Shown here one piece after another: positions 53,603-62,484 of a stretch of DNA of 64,000 bases. This DNA comes from Actinospica durhamensis. GTDB lineage: Bacteria; Actinomycetota; Actinomycetes; Streptomycetales; Catenulisporaceae. Position 1 is the first letter of the stretch, and each line of letters begins with the position of its first letter. The notes beneath the pieces are model-generated. The model was given only the letters and a program-made list of their open reading frames with translations, had not been told where the DNA came from and did no database searches. The stretch covers positions 20,915 to 84,914 of the forward strand of contig NZ_JAGSOG010000006.1 in the NCBI RefSeq assembly GCF_018139695.1, written 5' to 3'. Both the position numbers and the translations under genes were made by a program.

Positions 53603-55972
53603 TCAGGGCCAGATCTGGAAGGCGTCGATCTGCACGTACGTGCCACCGGTCTTCACCAGCTGCAGGGTGTGCGTGGCCGGTGTGAGGTCCCTGACCTGGT
53701 AGAGGAACTGCTGCGCCGTGTACGCGCCGGAGTACGACGCCGAGGTCGTGCCGACCTGCACGCCGTCCAGGATGACGTTCGCCGTGCCGTCCTGGGACTC
53801 CATCGGGCCGATGTAGTCGATTCCGGTACCGGTGAAGGTGATCGTCGCGGTTCCGCCGTTGGCGGCGGTGTAGTGGACGTCGTTGTCGTAGTCCCCGGCG
53901 CCGCGGTTGCCCGTGTACGTCCAGGTGCCGTCGTAGCTGATCGACGCGTCGGTGTCGTTGACCATGGTCGGGTTCGGCACGACGCGCAGGGCGTCGAGCA
54001 GCATGTAGGTGCCGCTCGTCTTGACGGCCTTGAACGTGTGCTGGCCCGGCGTCAGGTGGCGTGCGCCGTAGAGGACCTGCTGGGCCTGGCGCGAGCTGCT
54101 CGACGCGTTGACCGTGGTGATGAGGACGCCGTCGACGTAGATCTCGATCTGGCCTTCGTCCGAGTTCTTCTCGCTGATGTAGTCGATTCCGGTGCCGGTG
54201 AAGGTGTAGCTGAACGAGTCGCCGTTGGTCGTGGTGTATTGGACGTCGGCGTCGTAGTCGCCGTATCCACGGCCTGACGACAGGCTCCAGCTGCCGGTGT
54301 AAGTGATGCCCGGGTCCGTGTTGTTCACGACGACGGCGCCGGTGGGCACGGCCGGGACCGTGCCGTGGACGGCCTGGCGCAGGTCGACCAGCATGCGCCG
54401 GTCGACGTCCGCGACGGTGCCGTCCTCGTACATCATCAGGTCGATGCTGACCGGCACGCTGCGGGAGGAGGCGTCGGCGATCCAGCCGATCAGCTTGTTG
54501 CTGGTGGGCGCGAGCGAGGTGTCGGGGGTGATCTTCTGGCCCTGGGTGTGCACGCCCCAGTCGGCGTCGAGGATGAACATGCCGTGCTGCAGCAGTCCGG
54601 TGGCCGGCCCGCCGGTGAAGACGCCGTTCGCGCCCACCGGGGCGCTGCCGAGCTGGGACTGGCCCTGGCTGGACTCGCCGAAGTACACGTCCTGGAAGTC
54701 GGTGACGTTCAGCCCGCCGATGGGGCTGCCGCTCCAGGAGATCAGCCGGTTCGGATTGCCGGTGCGGGCGGCCTGCTCCAGGGCCTGGAACGGAGCCGGG
54801 TAGTAGATGACACCGTCGTCGAAGAAGTACCCGTCGAGCTTGGTGCCGTACCGGTTGCCCAGGGCGGTGAGGACCGTCACCCAGTTGTTCAGGAAGGTGG
54901 AGCGGTCGCCGGAGCCGTCGGCCGAGAACTCGGTGGGGAAGTCCTGATAGGGCCACCAGGCCGAGTCCTCGTCGCCGGTGTGGTAGTACAGCAGGAACCT
55001 GACGCCGGCGTTCTGGCAGGCGGTGGCGATCTCGCCGATCAGGTCGCGGCTCGCGGTGAGCCCGGGGGAGGCCGGCCCGCCCGCCGCGGTGACGATGGTG
55101 TCGATCTGGGTGACGGGCGCGTCGACGTGGTAGCCCCACCAGCTGAAGGACCAGACGACATAGGAGGCCCCGGACTCGGTGACCAGGCTCATGAAGGCAT
55201 CGACGTTGAAGTCGTTCGCCTGCTGGGTGAGGGACTTGGCGGGGCCGGCGTTGTTCGGGAAGCCCCACGAACCGTACTGGAACATCAGGCCGTAGGGGGA
55301 CTGGCCGAACCAGGACGTGTCGGCGCGGGCGGCGGCGACGGCGCTCTGGTAGCTCGTCAGCTGCGAAGCCGGTATGAGCTCGAGCGACTTGACGTAGAGG
55401 TCGTCGCTCAACGTCCCGGTGCGGGTGAGAGTGAGGGTGCTGGTGCCCGCGTCGAGGGTGAGCTGGCCGATCGGCAGGCGCTGCCAGGTGGTGGTGCTCG
55501 CGGTGGCGGCGGTCACCGTGCCGCTGGAGGCTCCGGTCGCGGTGACGGTCAGCTGCTGGCTCGGCTGGGCGTCGACGCACGCGTAGATCTCGAAGGACTC
55601 CGTGCTGGTGACGGACACCTGCCAGGAGAGGTAGTCCGAGGTGGTCAGGAAGTCCTCCATGTAGAAGTTCTTCCGCCCTTCGGTGGGGTCGAGCATCTGC
55701 ATGTCCGAGGTGTGCGCGGCACTGGCGGCCAGCAGCACGGTGGTGACGTCGGTGGTCACGCCCTGGGTGATCGGGAAGGGCACGGCGCCGGCCTGCGGCA
55801 CCACGGTCGCGGCGTACGCTGCGACCGGGGCGAGCAGATCGGAGCCGGCGTTCAGCAGGACGGCGCCGGCGGCGGCGCCCCCGAGCAGGCGGAAGGCCGA
55901 GCGGCGGGTGAATCCGTTCGGCACGGCCGTTGCTTCGGCGGCGGACGGGAGGGCGCGGGGGGATCCAGGCAT
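53603..55972 (-). CDS. Tat-exported GH29-like glycoside hydrolase with two C-terminal beta-sandwich modules
   Basis: The start at 55972 has CAGGAG (plus strand 55978-55983) just upstream. The 789-residue protein has a twin-arginine signal (F-T-R-R-S-A-F, Arg at 23-24). Residues about 60-200 form a beta-rich N-module. The barrel (about 205-530) resembles alpha-L-fucosidases: SWFGQSPYGLMFQYGSWG, FNVDAFMSLVTESGASYVVW, RFLLYYHTGDED and LDGYFFDDG, where Asp385 or Asp386 is the nucleophile candidate. Two homologous modules of about 120 residues follow (GDYDADVQY ... FTGTGIDYI; GDYDNDVHY ... FTGTGIDYI), probably glycan-binding. It likely trims extracellular glycans for the adjacent importer. Confidence 0.8.
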   Translation of the reverse strand: MPGSPRALPSAAEATAVPNGFTRRSAFRLLGGAAAGAVLLNAGSDLLAPVAAYAATVVPQAGAVPFPITQGVTTDVTTVLLAASAAHTSDMQMLDPTEGRKNFYMEDFLTTSDYLSWQVSVTSTESFEIYACVDAQPSQQLTVTATGASSGTVTAATASTTTWQRLPIGQLTLDAGTSTLTLTRTGTLSDDLYVKSLELIPASQLTSYQSAVAAARADTSWFGQSPYGLMFQYGSWGFPNNAGPAKSLTQQANDFNVDAFMSLVTESGASYVVWSFSWWGYHVDAPVTQIDTIVTAAGGPASPGLTASRDLIGEIATACQNAGVRFLLYYHTGDEDSAWWPYQDFPTEFSADGSGDRSTFLNNWVTVLTALGNRYGTKLDGYFFDDGVIYYPAPFQALEQAARTGNPNRLISWSGSPIGGLNVTDFQDVYFGESSQGQSQLGSAPVGANGVFTGGPATGLLQHGMFILDADWGVHTQGQKITPDTSLAPTSNKLIGWIADASSRSVPVSIDLMMYEDGTVADVDRRMLVDLRQAVHGTVPAVPTGAVVVNNTDPGITYTGSWSLSSGRGYGDYDADVQYTTTNGDSFSYTFTGTGIDYISEKNSDEGQIEIYVDGVLITTVNASSSSRQAQQVLYGARHLTPGQHTFKAVKTSGTYMLLDALRVVPNPTMVNDTDASISYDGTWTYTGNRGAGDYDNDVHYTAANGGTATITFTGTGIDYIGPMESQDGTANVILDGVQVGTTSASYSGAYTAQQFLYQVRDLTPATHTLQLVKTGGTYVQIDAFQIWP

Positions 55973-56114
55973 GGAGACTCCTGTGTCTCGGCAGGCGCGG
56001 TGGCACACCTGCCGGTGGCAAGCCGGGGGATGGGGGGAAGAGAGGCGGACGGCGCGTCGGGCGTCGAGGACGCCGTACGGGGCGGGCGCCGCCTCGGCTG
56101 GGGTACGCGCCGTG

Positions 56115-56144
56115 AAACTACGCCGAAACGGTGACGGCGGTCAA
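56115..56144 (-). promoter_or_regulatory. Predicted promoter of the Tat-exported glycosidase gene
   Basis: On the minus strand TTGACC (56139-56144) and TAGTTT (56115-56120) stand with an 18-bp spacer, giving a good -35 and a fair -10. The transcript would have a leader of about 135 bases. Confidence 0.45.
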
Positions 56145-56149
56145 GCCTT

Positions 56150-56170
56150 TCTGTCTGAAAGCCAGACAGA
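56150..56170. promoter_or_regulatory. Candidate ROK operator upstream of the Tat-exported glycosidase
   Basis: Perfect 8-bp inverted arms TCTGTCTG (56150-56157) and CAGACAGA (56163-56170) with a 5-base spacer, i.e. a core of TGTCT-N7-AGACA. It lies six bases upstream of the predicted -35. The same core with one change occurs in the divergent ROK/importer promoter. Confidence 0.5.
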
Positions 56171-56197
56171 TTTAAGTGCGAGCCGGGTGTGCGACCG

Positions 56198-57403
56198 TCA
56201 CGGCAGTGGGCTGATGCCGTCGGCCAACGCGAGCAGCGCCGCCAGCGCGGAGCCCTCGGCCGCGGCCCAGGCGTCGAGGCCGGAGACCTCGAGCTGCTCG
56301 TACTCGGGCGCGGGCATGAGCAGCGCGCGGCGGAAGGACTCGCGTGCGGGGGCGAGCAGCCAGGGCGCCAGGCGGGCGTAGTGGCCGCCGAGGATGACGG
56401 TGCGCGGATCGAGCATCGCGCACACCAGCGCGGCGCCGCGGCCGAGCCAGGCCCCTGCGTCGGCCAGCGCCTCGAGGACCCCGGCGTCGCCGCTCTGCGC
56501 GCGCGAGGCGATCTCCTCGACTCCGGCGCTGATCCCGATCGGGGTGCGTCCGGCGCGGCGCGGCGTGCTGGCGTTCTCCAGGCAGGTGGCGATGATCGCG
56601 GACAGGCCGGCGCGGGTGTCGAGGCAGCCGCGCCGCCCGCACACGCACTTGCGGCCCTCGGCCTCGACGATCAGATGCCCGACCTCGCCGGCCAGTCCGC
56701 GCTCCCCGCGCCAGAGCTGGCCGCCGGCGATGATTCCGGCCGAGATGCCGTAGGTGCCGGTCAGGTACACCAGGCTGGTGGTGGGCAGGCCGTCGCGGCG
56801 GCGCCGGCGCAGTTCGGCGAGGGCGGCGAGGTTCGCGTCGTTGTCCAGCAGCACCGGCGCCCGGCCGCCGAGCGCCTCGGCGACGCCCGCCTGCAGGGCC
56901 ACGTCGCGCCAGCCCAGGGTGGGCGCGTACTTGATCGTGCCGCTGGTGGCGTCGACGAGCCCGGCGACGCTCACCCCGACCCCGAGCAGCTCGCGCCCCT
57001 CCTGGTCGAGCACGTCGAGGGCCTCGTGCAGGACGGCGGCCGCGTGCCGCAGCAGGCCGCGCGGGTTGACCGCGTCGGGGGTGGCGGAGCGCTCTATCCG
57101 CAGCAGCTGGCGCCCGCGCAGGCTGTAGACGCCGGCCAGAACCCGGTCCGAGCCGATCTCCAGGCCGGTCACGGCATAGCGCTCGTCGTCGAGGTCGAGC
57201 AGTGCCACCGGCCGGCCGCGCTGGCCCTGCGGCGTCGTGGACAGCTCGGAGACCAGGCCGCGGCGCATCAGGTCATTGATGATCGGCGAGGTGGTGGCGC
57301 GGGAGAGGCCGAGGGCGGTGCCGAGCTCCGGCCGGGAGAGCGGGCCGTGGTGGATCAGGTGGCGCAGGGCCCCCAGCACCGTCTTGTCGGTCTCGCCGGA
57401 CAC
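56198..57403 (-). CDS. ROK-family transcriptional repressor
   Basis: The 401-residue protein has an N-terminal winged helix (ALRHLIHHGPLSRPELGTALGLSRATTSPIINDLMRRGL) and a ROK sugar-kinase-like domain: DNDANLAALAE, YLTGTYGISAGIIAGG, GEVGHL and the zinc motif CVCGRRGCL. NagC/XylR-type ROK repressors sense sugars or sugar phosphates. The GTG at 57403 is favoured because AAGGAG (plus strand 57409-57414) stands five bases upstream; a GTG at 57442 would add 13 residues. It is divergent from the sugar importer it probably represses, and the secreted glycosidase gene lies downstream on its strand. Confidence 0.9.
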   Translation of the reverse strand: MSGETDKTVLGALRHLIHHGPLSRPELGTALGLSRATTSPIINDLMRRGLVSELSTTPQGQRGRPVALLDLDDERYAVTGLEIGSDRVLAGVYSLRGRQLLRIERSATPDAVNPRGLLRHAAAVLHEALDVLDQEGRELLGVGVSVAGLVDATSGTIKYAPTLGWRDVALQAGVAEALGGRAPVLLDNDANLAALAELRRRRRDGLPTTSLVYLTGTYGISAGIIAGGQLWRGERGLAGEVGHLIVEAEGRKCVCGRRGCLDTRAGLSAIIATCLENASTPRRAGRTPIGISAGVEEIASRAQSGDAGVLEALADAGAWLGRGAALVCAMLDPRTVILGGHYARLAPWLLAPARESFRRALLMPAPEYEQLEVSGLDAWAAAEGSALAALLALADGISPLP

Positions 57404-57507
57404 GGACACTCCTTCGGCTTCGGTCAGCAGATCTTCGCACACGGCCGGGCGGCGCGTCCGGCGCTTCGGGTCGGCGTCCGCCGATTCTCACGAATGCGTA
57501 ACGGGAC

Positions 57508-57538
57508 TTGTTTATGTCTTCATCCTAGACGTTAATAG
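57508..57538 (+). promoter_or_regulatory. Predicted importer promoter with overlapping ROK operator
   Basis: TTGTTT (57508-57513) and TAATAG (57533-57538), 19 bp apart, form a moderate promoter in an AT-rich stretch. TGTCT-N7-AGACG (57515-57531) fills the spacer exactly. A repressor bound there would block polymerase. The motif matches the one at 56152-56168 in both half-sites except the last base. Confidence 0.45.
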
Positions 57539-57569
57539 GCGGCACCCCCTCAACCCTTCGGAGGAGAGC

Positions 57570-58937
57570 ATGCGCAAGGAAGCGCAACTCGGCCGTCTGC
57601 TCGGCACCGCCGGCGCCGCCGTGGCCCTGATCCTCACCGCGGCGGCATGCGGCAACAGCGGCGGCGTCGGCGGTTCGTCGAACGCCGCCCAGGCGAGCGT
57701 CGCCGCCGGACAGAGCGTCACATTGAACTACTGGACCTGGTTCCCGGCGCAGACCACGCTGCAGAAGTCGATCGACGCGTTCGAGAAGGCGAACCCGGGC
57801 ATCAAGATCAACCTGCGTGAGTTCACCAACACGAACTACCAGACGGAGCTTCCGCTCGCGCTCGGCGGCGGCCAGTCACTCGACATCGTCGGGGTGCAGG
57901 TCTCCGCGATGACCAACTCCGTGCGCAAGAACCTCAGGCCGGTGAGCGACTGGGCGAGCGACCTGCCCTCGAACTGGCAGAGCCAGATCAACTCCACCAT
58001 GCTCGACCAGACGCAGAAGATCGCGCAGGACGACACGCTCTACTCGATCCCGATGGGCTCGATCGGCAGCGCCTTCGTCTACTCGAACCAGGCGCTGCTG
58101 GCCAAGGCCGGGATCACCGCCGAACCGACCACCTCGGCCGAGCTCGCCGCCGACGTCGCCAAGATCAAGGCGACAGAGCCCGGCGTGACCCCGGTGGCCT
58201 TCTCCGGTGAGTCCTGGTGGCAGGACGAGGTGTTCTTCACCGTCGCGGACCAGATCGACCCCAAGCTCTCCGACGAGCTCTACACCGGCAAGGTCGCCTG
58301 GAACAGCCCGCAGATGGTCAAGGCCCTCACGGCGTATCAGAACCTGTTCTCCTCCGGCACCCTCGGCACCGGCACCCTGAGCCTGAAGGAGGCGGACGCG
58401 GACAACGCGTTCAACTCGGGCAAGGCCGCGTTCCTGCTCGAGGGCTCCTGGGACAGCTCGGTGCTCTCCTCCGCCTACCGCCAGGCGAACGGGATCAGCG
58501 TCGCGGACGTCGGCGCCGGCTACCTCCCGGTCTCGGTCGCCGGCGGCTCGCCCGCGGCCCGCACCTACGCGGAGGGCGGCCTGGCGATCCCGAAGAGCTC
58601 CCAGCACGTGGCCCAGGCCGCGAAGTTCATCCAGTTCATGACGCTCAGTCAGCAGGGTGAGTCGACCTGGGCGCCGGACCTGGTGCTGGTGCCCTCGCTC
58701 AACGGCTACACGGTCCCGTCCTCGGTGCTGACCAGCCCGGCGGCTCAGAGCGGCTACCAGACCATCGCGCAGACCATCGACGCGGGCGGCTCCGGGCGCG
58801 GGGAGTACTCGACGACGTTCACCTCGGACGTGCTGGACAACAGCCTGCTCCAGGTGGCCCGCAGCCAGATCACCCCGCAGGCAGAGGCGGCCAAGCTGCA
58901 GTCGGCCTGGGCCAGCGGACGGTACCCGCTGCAGTGA
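57570..58937 (+). CDS. Sugar ABC transporter substrate-binding lipoprotein, probable fucoside binder
   Basis: The 455-residue family-1 solute-binding protein has a lipoprotein signal (TAAAC, Cys27) and typical core features (NYWTWFPAQTTLQKSIDAFEKANPGIKINLREF, YSIPMGSIGSAFVYSNQALLAKAGI, GKAAFLLEGSWDSSVL). GGAGGAG precedes the ATG at 57570. The gene opens a five-gene operon with two permeases, GH29 alpha-L-fucosidase and a mutarotase, each overlapping the next by four bases. The fucoside ligand is inferred from that company. Confidence 0.88.
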   Translation: MRKEAQLGRLLGTAGAAVALILTAAACGNSGGVGGSSNAAQASVAAGQSVTLNYWTWFPAQTTLQKSIDAFEKANPGIKINLREFTNTNYQTELPLALGGGQSLDIVGVQVSAMTNSVRKNLRPVSDWASDLPSNWQSQINSTMLDQTQKIAQDDTLYSIPMGSIGSAFVYSNQALLAKAGITAEPTTSAELAADVAKIKATEPGVTPVAFSGESWWQDEVFFTVADQIDPKLSDELYTGKVAWNSPQMVKALTAYQNLFSSGTLGTGTLSLKEADADNAFNSGKAAFLLEGSWDSSVLSSAYRQANGISVADVGAGYLPVSVAGGSPAARTYAEGGLAIPKSSQHVAQAAKFIQFMTLSQQGESTWAPDLVLVPSLNGYTVPSSVLTSPAAQSGYQTIAQTIDAGGSGRGEYSTTFTSDVLDNSLLQVARSQITPQAEAAKLQSAWASGRYPLQ

Positions 58938-59917
58938 GCACGCACACCTCCACGGTGCGGCCGGGCGCGACCCTCGCCGAGGGCCGCCCGGCCGGGCCGG
59001 CCACCCAGCCCCCGCGGCGGCGCTCCGCCGCGGCCCGGCGGCTGCGACGCCGGGCCCTGATCCCCGCCCTGTGCTTCCTGGCCCCGATGCTGGCGCTCTA
59101 CGGGGTCTACTACCTCTACGCCTTCGTCTTCCTCGGCCAGACCAGCCGGGAGAACGTCGACCTGTCCTTCTCCGGCGCCACGGACGCGGGCTGGCGCAAC
59201 TTCCGGCTCGTGCTGACCGACCCGCTGTTCTGGAAGTCGATCGAGAACAACCTGCTGTTCGCCGCCGTGCAGATCGCCGTCGCGCTCACCCTCGGGTTCT
59301 TCCTCGCGGTGAGCCTGTCCAGCGGAGTGCGCTTCCGGCGGTTCTTCTACATCGCCTTCCTGCTGCCCTCGCTCGTCCCGCTCTCGCTGTTCGCCACCGT
59401 GTTCGGCCAGATGATCCAGACCAACGGCGGCGCGCTCAACCAGACCCTGTCAGACCTCGGGCTCGCCTCGCTCGCCCAGGACTGGACGGGCAGTCCGACC
59501 GCCGCGTACGTCGCGGTGTTCCTGCTGCTGACCTACCTCATCGGCCTGCCGATCATGTACTACACCTCGGATCTGACCATGGTGAACACCGCCGTGCTCG
59601 AGGCGGCGCAGATCGACGGGGCCAGGACCGGCCAGATGCTGCGCCTGGTGCTCTTCCCGATGCTGCGCACCACGCACAAGACGGTGATCCTGTCCGTACT
59701 GCTCGGCAGCTTCCGCTGGTTCGAGCTGATCTACTTCTCCACCGGCGGCCAGCCCAGCGGCGGCACCGGGATCGCCGGCACCTACATCTACGGCCAGATG
59801 TTCCCCTCCACCGGCAGCGCCGAGATCGGCTACGCCTCCGCGGCCTCGGTCATCGTGCTGCTCATCGCGATCGCCGTGTCCGCGGTCAACGTCCTGGTGC
59901 AAAGGAGGCGCCCATGA
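58934..59917 (+). CDS. Carbohydrate ABC transporter permease (MalF type)
   Basis: The 327-residue membrane protein has a basic, Pro/Arg-rich cytosolic N-terminus of about 45 residues, six membrane segments and the EAA loop LEAAQIDGARTGQML. The GTG start overlaps the binding-protein stop (GTGA at 58934-58937). It is one half of the importer pore. Confidence 0.9.
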   Translation: MSTHTSTVRPGATLAEGRPAGPATQPPRRRSAAARRLRRRALIPALCFLAPMLALYGVYYLYAFVFLGQTSRENVDLSFSGATDAGWRNFRLVLTDPLFWKSIENNLLFAAVQIAVALTLGFFLAVSLSSGVRFRRFFYIAFLLPSLVPLSLFATVFGQMIQTNGGALNQTLSDLGLASLAQDWTGSPTAAYVAVFLLLTYLIGLPIMYYTSDLTMVNTAVLEAAQIDGARTGQMLRLVLFPMLRTTHKTVILSVLLGSFRWFELIYFSTGGQPSGGTGIAGTYIYGQMFPSTGSAEIGYASAASVIVLLIAIAVSAVNVLVQRRRP

Positions 59918-60750
59918 CCGCCCAAGCCAATCCGCTGCGGCGCCTGCGCGAACGCGGCCGCGACAACGCGGCTTTCTACGCCGTGCTGGTGATCGGCGCG
60001 GCCCTGTGGCTCTTCCCCCTGGTCTCCACGGTCCGCCAGTCGGTGCAGTTCGGCGGGTTCCACAACTACCTGACGGTGCTCACCACCGACTACAACGGCG
60101 TCAACCTGCTCCGCGCCTTCGCCAACAGCCTGCTGATCGCCGCCCTCACCGTCGTGCTGACCTGCGGCATCGGCGCGCTGGCCGGCTACGCCTTCGCGAA
60201 GATCGATTTCGTGGGGCGCGAAGGGCTCTACCACGCCTGCCTGCTGCTGCTGGCGGTGCCGGCGGTGGCGATCATGGTCCCGGTCTACTGGATCACCGGG
60301 AACCTGGGCCTGTTCAACTCCCCGGTCGGCGTCTCGCTGCCCGAGGTGGTGCTCACCCTGCCGTTCGCGGTCCTGCTGCTGCGCAACAACGCAGACTCCA
60401 TCCCCGACGAGCTGATCGAGGCCGCCAGGATCGACGGCGCGAGCCACCTGGTCGTCTTCCGCCACATCTTCCTGCCGCTCTCCCGCCCCGCGCTGATCAA
60501 CCTCGCCGCGCTGTGCGTGGTGTGGTCGATCCAGGACTTCATCTTCTCCTCGATGCTGCTGACGAACGCGAGTTCGACCACGGCCGCGCAGGCGGTACAA
60601 AGCATTCAGGGGGCCTTCTCGCCCACCCCGATCGAGCACTCGCAGTACTTCGCGGCACTGATGCTGCTGGCCGTGCCCGCGATCGTGATCGTGGTGCTGG
60701 GGCTGAGGTTCATCACGCAGGGCATGACCGCCGGAGGGGTCAAGGAATGA
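59914..60750 (+). CDS. Carbohydrate ABC transporter permease (MalG type)
   Basis: The 278-residue permease has six predicted helices, the EAA loop IEAARIDGASHLVVF and the C-terminal ITQGMTAGGVKE ending. AAAGGAGG (59901-59908) stands six bases before the ATG, which also overlaps the previous stop (ATGA). Its stop overlaps the fucosidase start. No ATPase gene is present in the operon. Confidence 0.9.
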   Translation: MTAQANPLRRLRERGRDNAAFYAVLVIGAALWLFPLVSTVRQSVQFGGFHNYLTVLTTDYNGVNLLRAFANSLLIAALTVVLTCGIGALAGYAFAKIDFVGREGLYHACLLLLAVPAVAIMVPVYWITGNLGLFNSPVGVSLPEVVLTLPFAVLLLRNNADSIPDELIEAARIDGASHLVVFRHIFLPLSRPALINLAALCVVWSIQDFIFSSMLLTNASSTTAAQAVQSIQGAFSPTPIEHSQYFAALMLLAVPAIVIVVLGLRFITQGMTAGGVKE

Positions 60751-62120
60751 CGATCGATCATCAGGGGCCGGACACCACCTGGTTCCGCGGCCTTGGCCTC
60801 GGCGTGTTCATCCACTGGGGCCACGCCAGCACCCGCGGGTGGGAGCTGTCCTGGCAGATGACCGGGGGAGTCACGCTGCAGGAACCGGAACTCGAGCCGG
60901 TCGGCTGCGAGGAGTACTTCGCCAACGCCGCCGGCTTCGACCCCGACTCGTTCGACCCGGCGAGCTGGGCCGAACTGGCCTGGCGGGCCGGAGCCAGGTA
61001 CATGGTGTTCACCGCCAAGCACCACGACGGGTTCGCCATGTTCGCCTCCGCCCTGTCCGACTACTCCGTGGTCAAGCACGCGCCGTTCGGGCGGGATGTG
61101 ACCGCCGAGATCGTCGACGCGTTCCGGGCCCGCGGTTTCCGCATCGGCCTGTACTTCTCCATCGTCGACTGGCACCACCCGGACTACCCGCGCTTCACGG
61201 ACGAGACGATCTCGAAGCCGTACGTCGTCGGCATCTACCCGAAGGCACCGGAGAAGTGGGAGCGCTACCGCTCCTTCATGCTCGGGCAGCTCGGCGAACT
61301 GCTCACCGGCTACGGCCTGATCGACCTGGTCTGGCTCGACGGCGAGTTCGAGCACGGCGAACAGGAGTGGCGCTTCGACCAGATCCGCGAGTTCATCCGC
61401 GCCCGGCAGCCGCAGGCGCTGGTCAACGACCGCTGCGTCGGCCACGGCGACTTCGCCACTCCCGAGCAGCAGCTGCCGGTCATCGCTCCGGACCGGCCGT
61501 GGGAAGCGTGCATCACGATGAACTCGACCTGGGGCTACGTGCCCTGGGACGAGACGTGGAAGTCATCCGCGACGATCCTGCACACGGCGATCGAGTCCGT
61601 CGCCATGGGCGGCAATCTGCTGCTGAACCTGGCCCCGCGCGGCGACGGCAGCCTGCCGCCGCAGGCCGTGGACCGGCTCGAGGCACTCGCCCGCTGGTAC
61701 GCCGTGCACGGGGAGAGCGTGCAGGGAGTCAAGCCCGGCCTCGAGCTGTGGCAGTTCCACGGCCCCTCCACCACGCGCTCCCGGCCCGACGGCGGGGCCC
61801 GGATATACCTGCACCTGACCGCGCGGCCGTACGAGCGCGCCGTCGTGCGCGGCATCCCGGTCAAGCGGGTGGAGAGCGTCAGCCTGCTGAGCGACGGGCG
61901 CGCGCTGCCGTTCACCGTCGAGCAGCGGCTGAGCGACATCCACGCACGCACTCCGGACCCCTCCGGCGAGCTGCGCATCACCGTCGATTCCGAGCTGCTC
62001 GACCCCCTGTGCACGGTGCTCGCCGTGGACCTCGCGGCACCGTCCGACCCTGGCGAACCGATGCAGGACCTTGATGGTCCGCGCACGCCGTCGTCGAGCA
62101 CGAATCGGACCCGGCCATGA
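60747..62120 (+). CDS. GH29 alpha-L-fucosidase (cytosolic)
   Basis: The 457-residue enzyme has no signal peptide. It carries LGVFIHWGHAS near the N-terminus, YMVFTAKHHDGFAMF, GLYFSIVDWHHPDY and the nucleophile Asp198 in VWLDGE, all typical of GH29; NGGNLLLN-like GGNLLLNLAPRGDG ends the barrel. A beta-sandwich follows (about 340-440). It would hydrolyse alpha-L-fucosides imported by the preceding ABC transporter, with which it is translationally coupled. The last 20 residues (SSTNRTRP) look like an unstructured tail. Confidence 0.92.
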   Translation: MTIDHQGPDTTWFRGLGLGVFIHWGHASTRGWELSWQMTGGVTLQEPELEPVGCEEYFANAAGFDPDSFDPASWAELAWRAGARYMVFTAKHHDGFAMFASALSDYSVVKHAPFGRDVTAEIVDAFRARGFRIGLYFSIVDWHHPDYPRFTDETISKPYVVGIYPKAPEKWERYRSFMLGQLGELLTGYGLIDLVWLDGEFEHGEQEWRFDQIREFIRARQPQALVNDRCVGHGDFATPEQQLPVIAPDRPWEACITMNSTWGYVPWDETWKSSATILHTAIESVAMGGNLLLNLAPRGDGSLPPQAVDRLEALARWYAVHGESVQGVKPGLELWQFHGPSTTRSRPDGGARIYLHLTARPYERAVVRGIPVKRVESVSLLSDGRALPFTVEQRLSDIHARTPDPSGELRITVDSELLDPLCTVLAVDLAAPSDPGEPMQDLDGPRTPSSSTNRTRP

Positions 62121-62428
62121 GAATCGCCCTGCACACCCGCGTGCGCGCCGACCGCATCGAGCAGTACGAGGCCGCGCACCGCGAAGTCCCCCCGGAACTG
62201 CTCGAGGCCATCCGAGCCGCCGGCGCCACGAACTGGACCATCTGGCGCAGCGGCACCGACCTGTTCCATGTCATCGACTGTGAGGACTACGACGCCCTGA
62301 TCGCCCACGTCGGCGCCCAGCCCGTGAACGCCGCCTGGCAGGCGCGCATGGGCGAACTGCTGGAAGTCGCCCACGACTACTCCGCCGGCAGCGCCGACGC
62401 CCCGCTCCCGATCGTCTGGGAGCTGTGA
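62117..62428 (+). CDS. L-fucose/L-rhamnose mutarotase (RhaM fold)
   Basis: The 103-residue protein belongs to the RhaM-type ferredoxin-like mutarotases: RIEQYEAAHREVPPELLEAIRAAG with Tyr17 and His21 in the positions of the catalytic Tyr/His of RhaM, WTIWRSGTDLFHVIDCEDY and AWQARMGEL, then LPIVWEL at the C-terminus. Coupling to an alpha-L-fucosidase (ATGA overlap at 62117-62120) makes L-fucose the probable substrate here; homologues of this family are known to act on L-fucose as well as L-rhamnose. It would equilibrate the anomer released by the fucosidase. Confidence 0.88.
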   Translation: MRIALHTRVRADRIEQYEAAHREVPPELLEAIRAAGATNWTIWRSGTDLFHVIDCEDYDALIAHVGAQPVNAAWQARMGELLEVAHDYSAGSADAPLPIVWEL

Positions 62429-62484
62429 CCGCGGGCGACGGGCCCTGATGTCCAGCCCTCTCACCCTCAGGAGTGCGCTTCACC

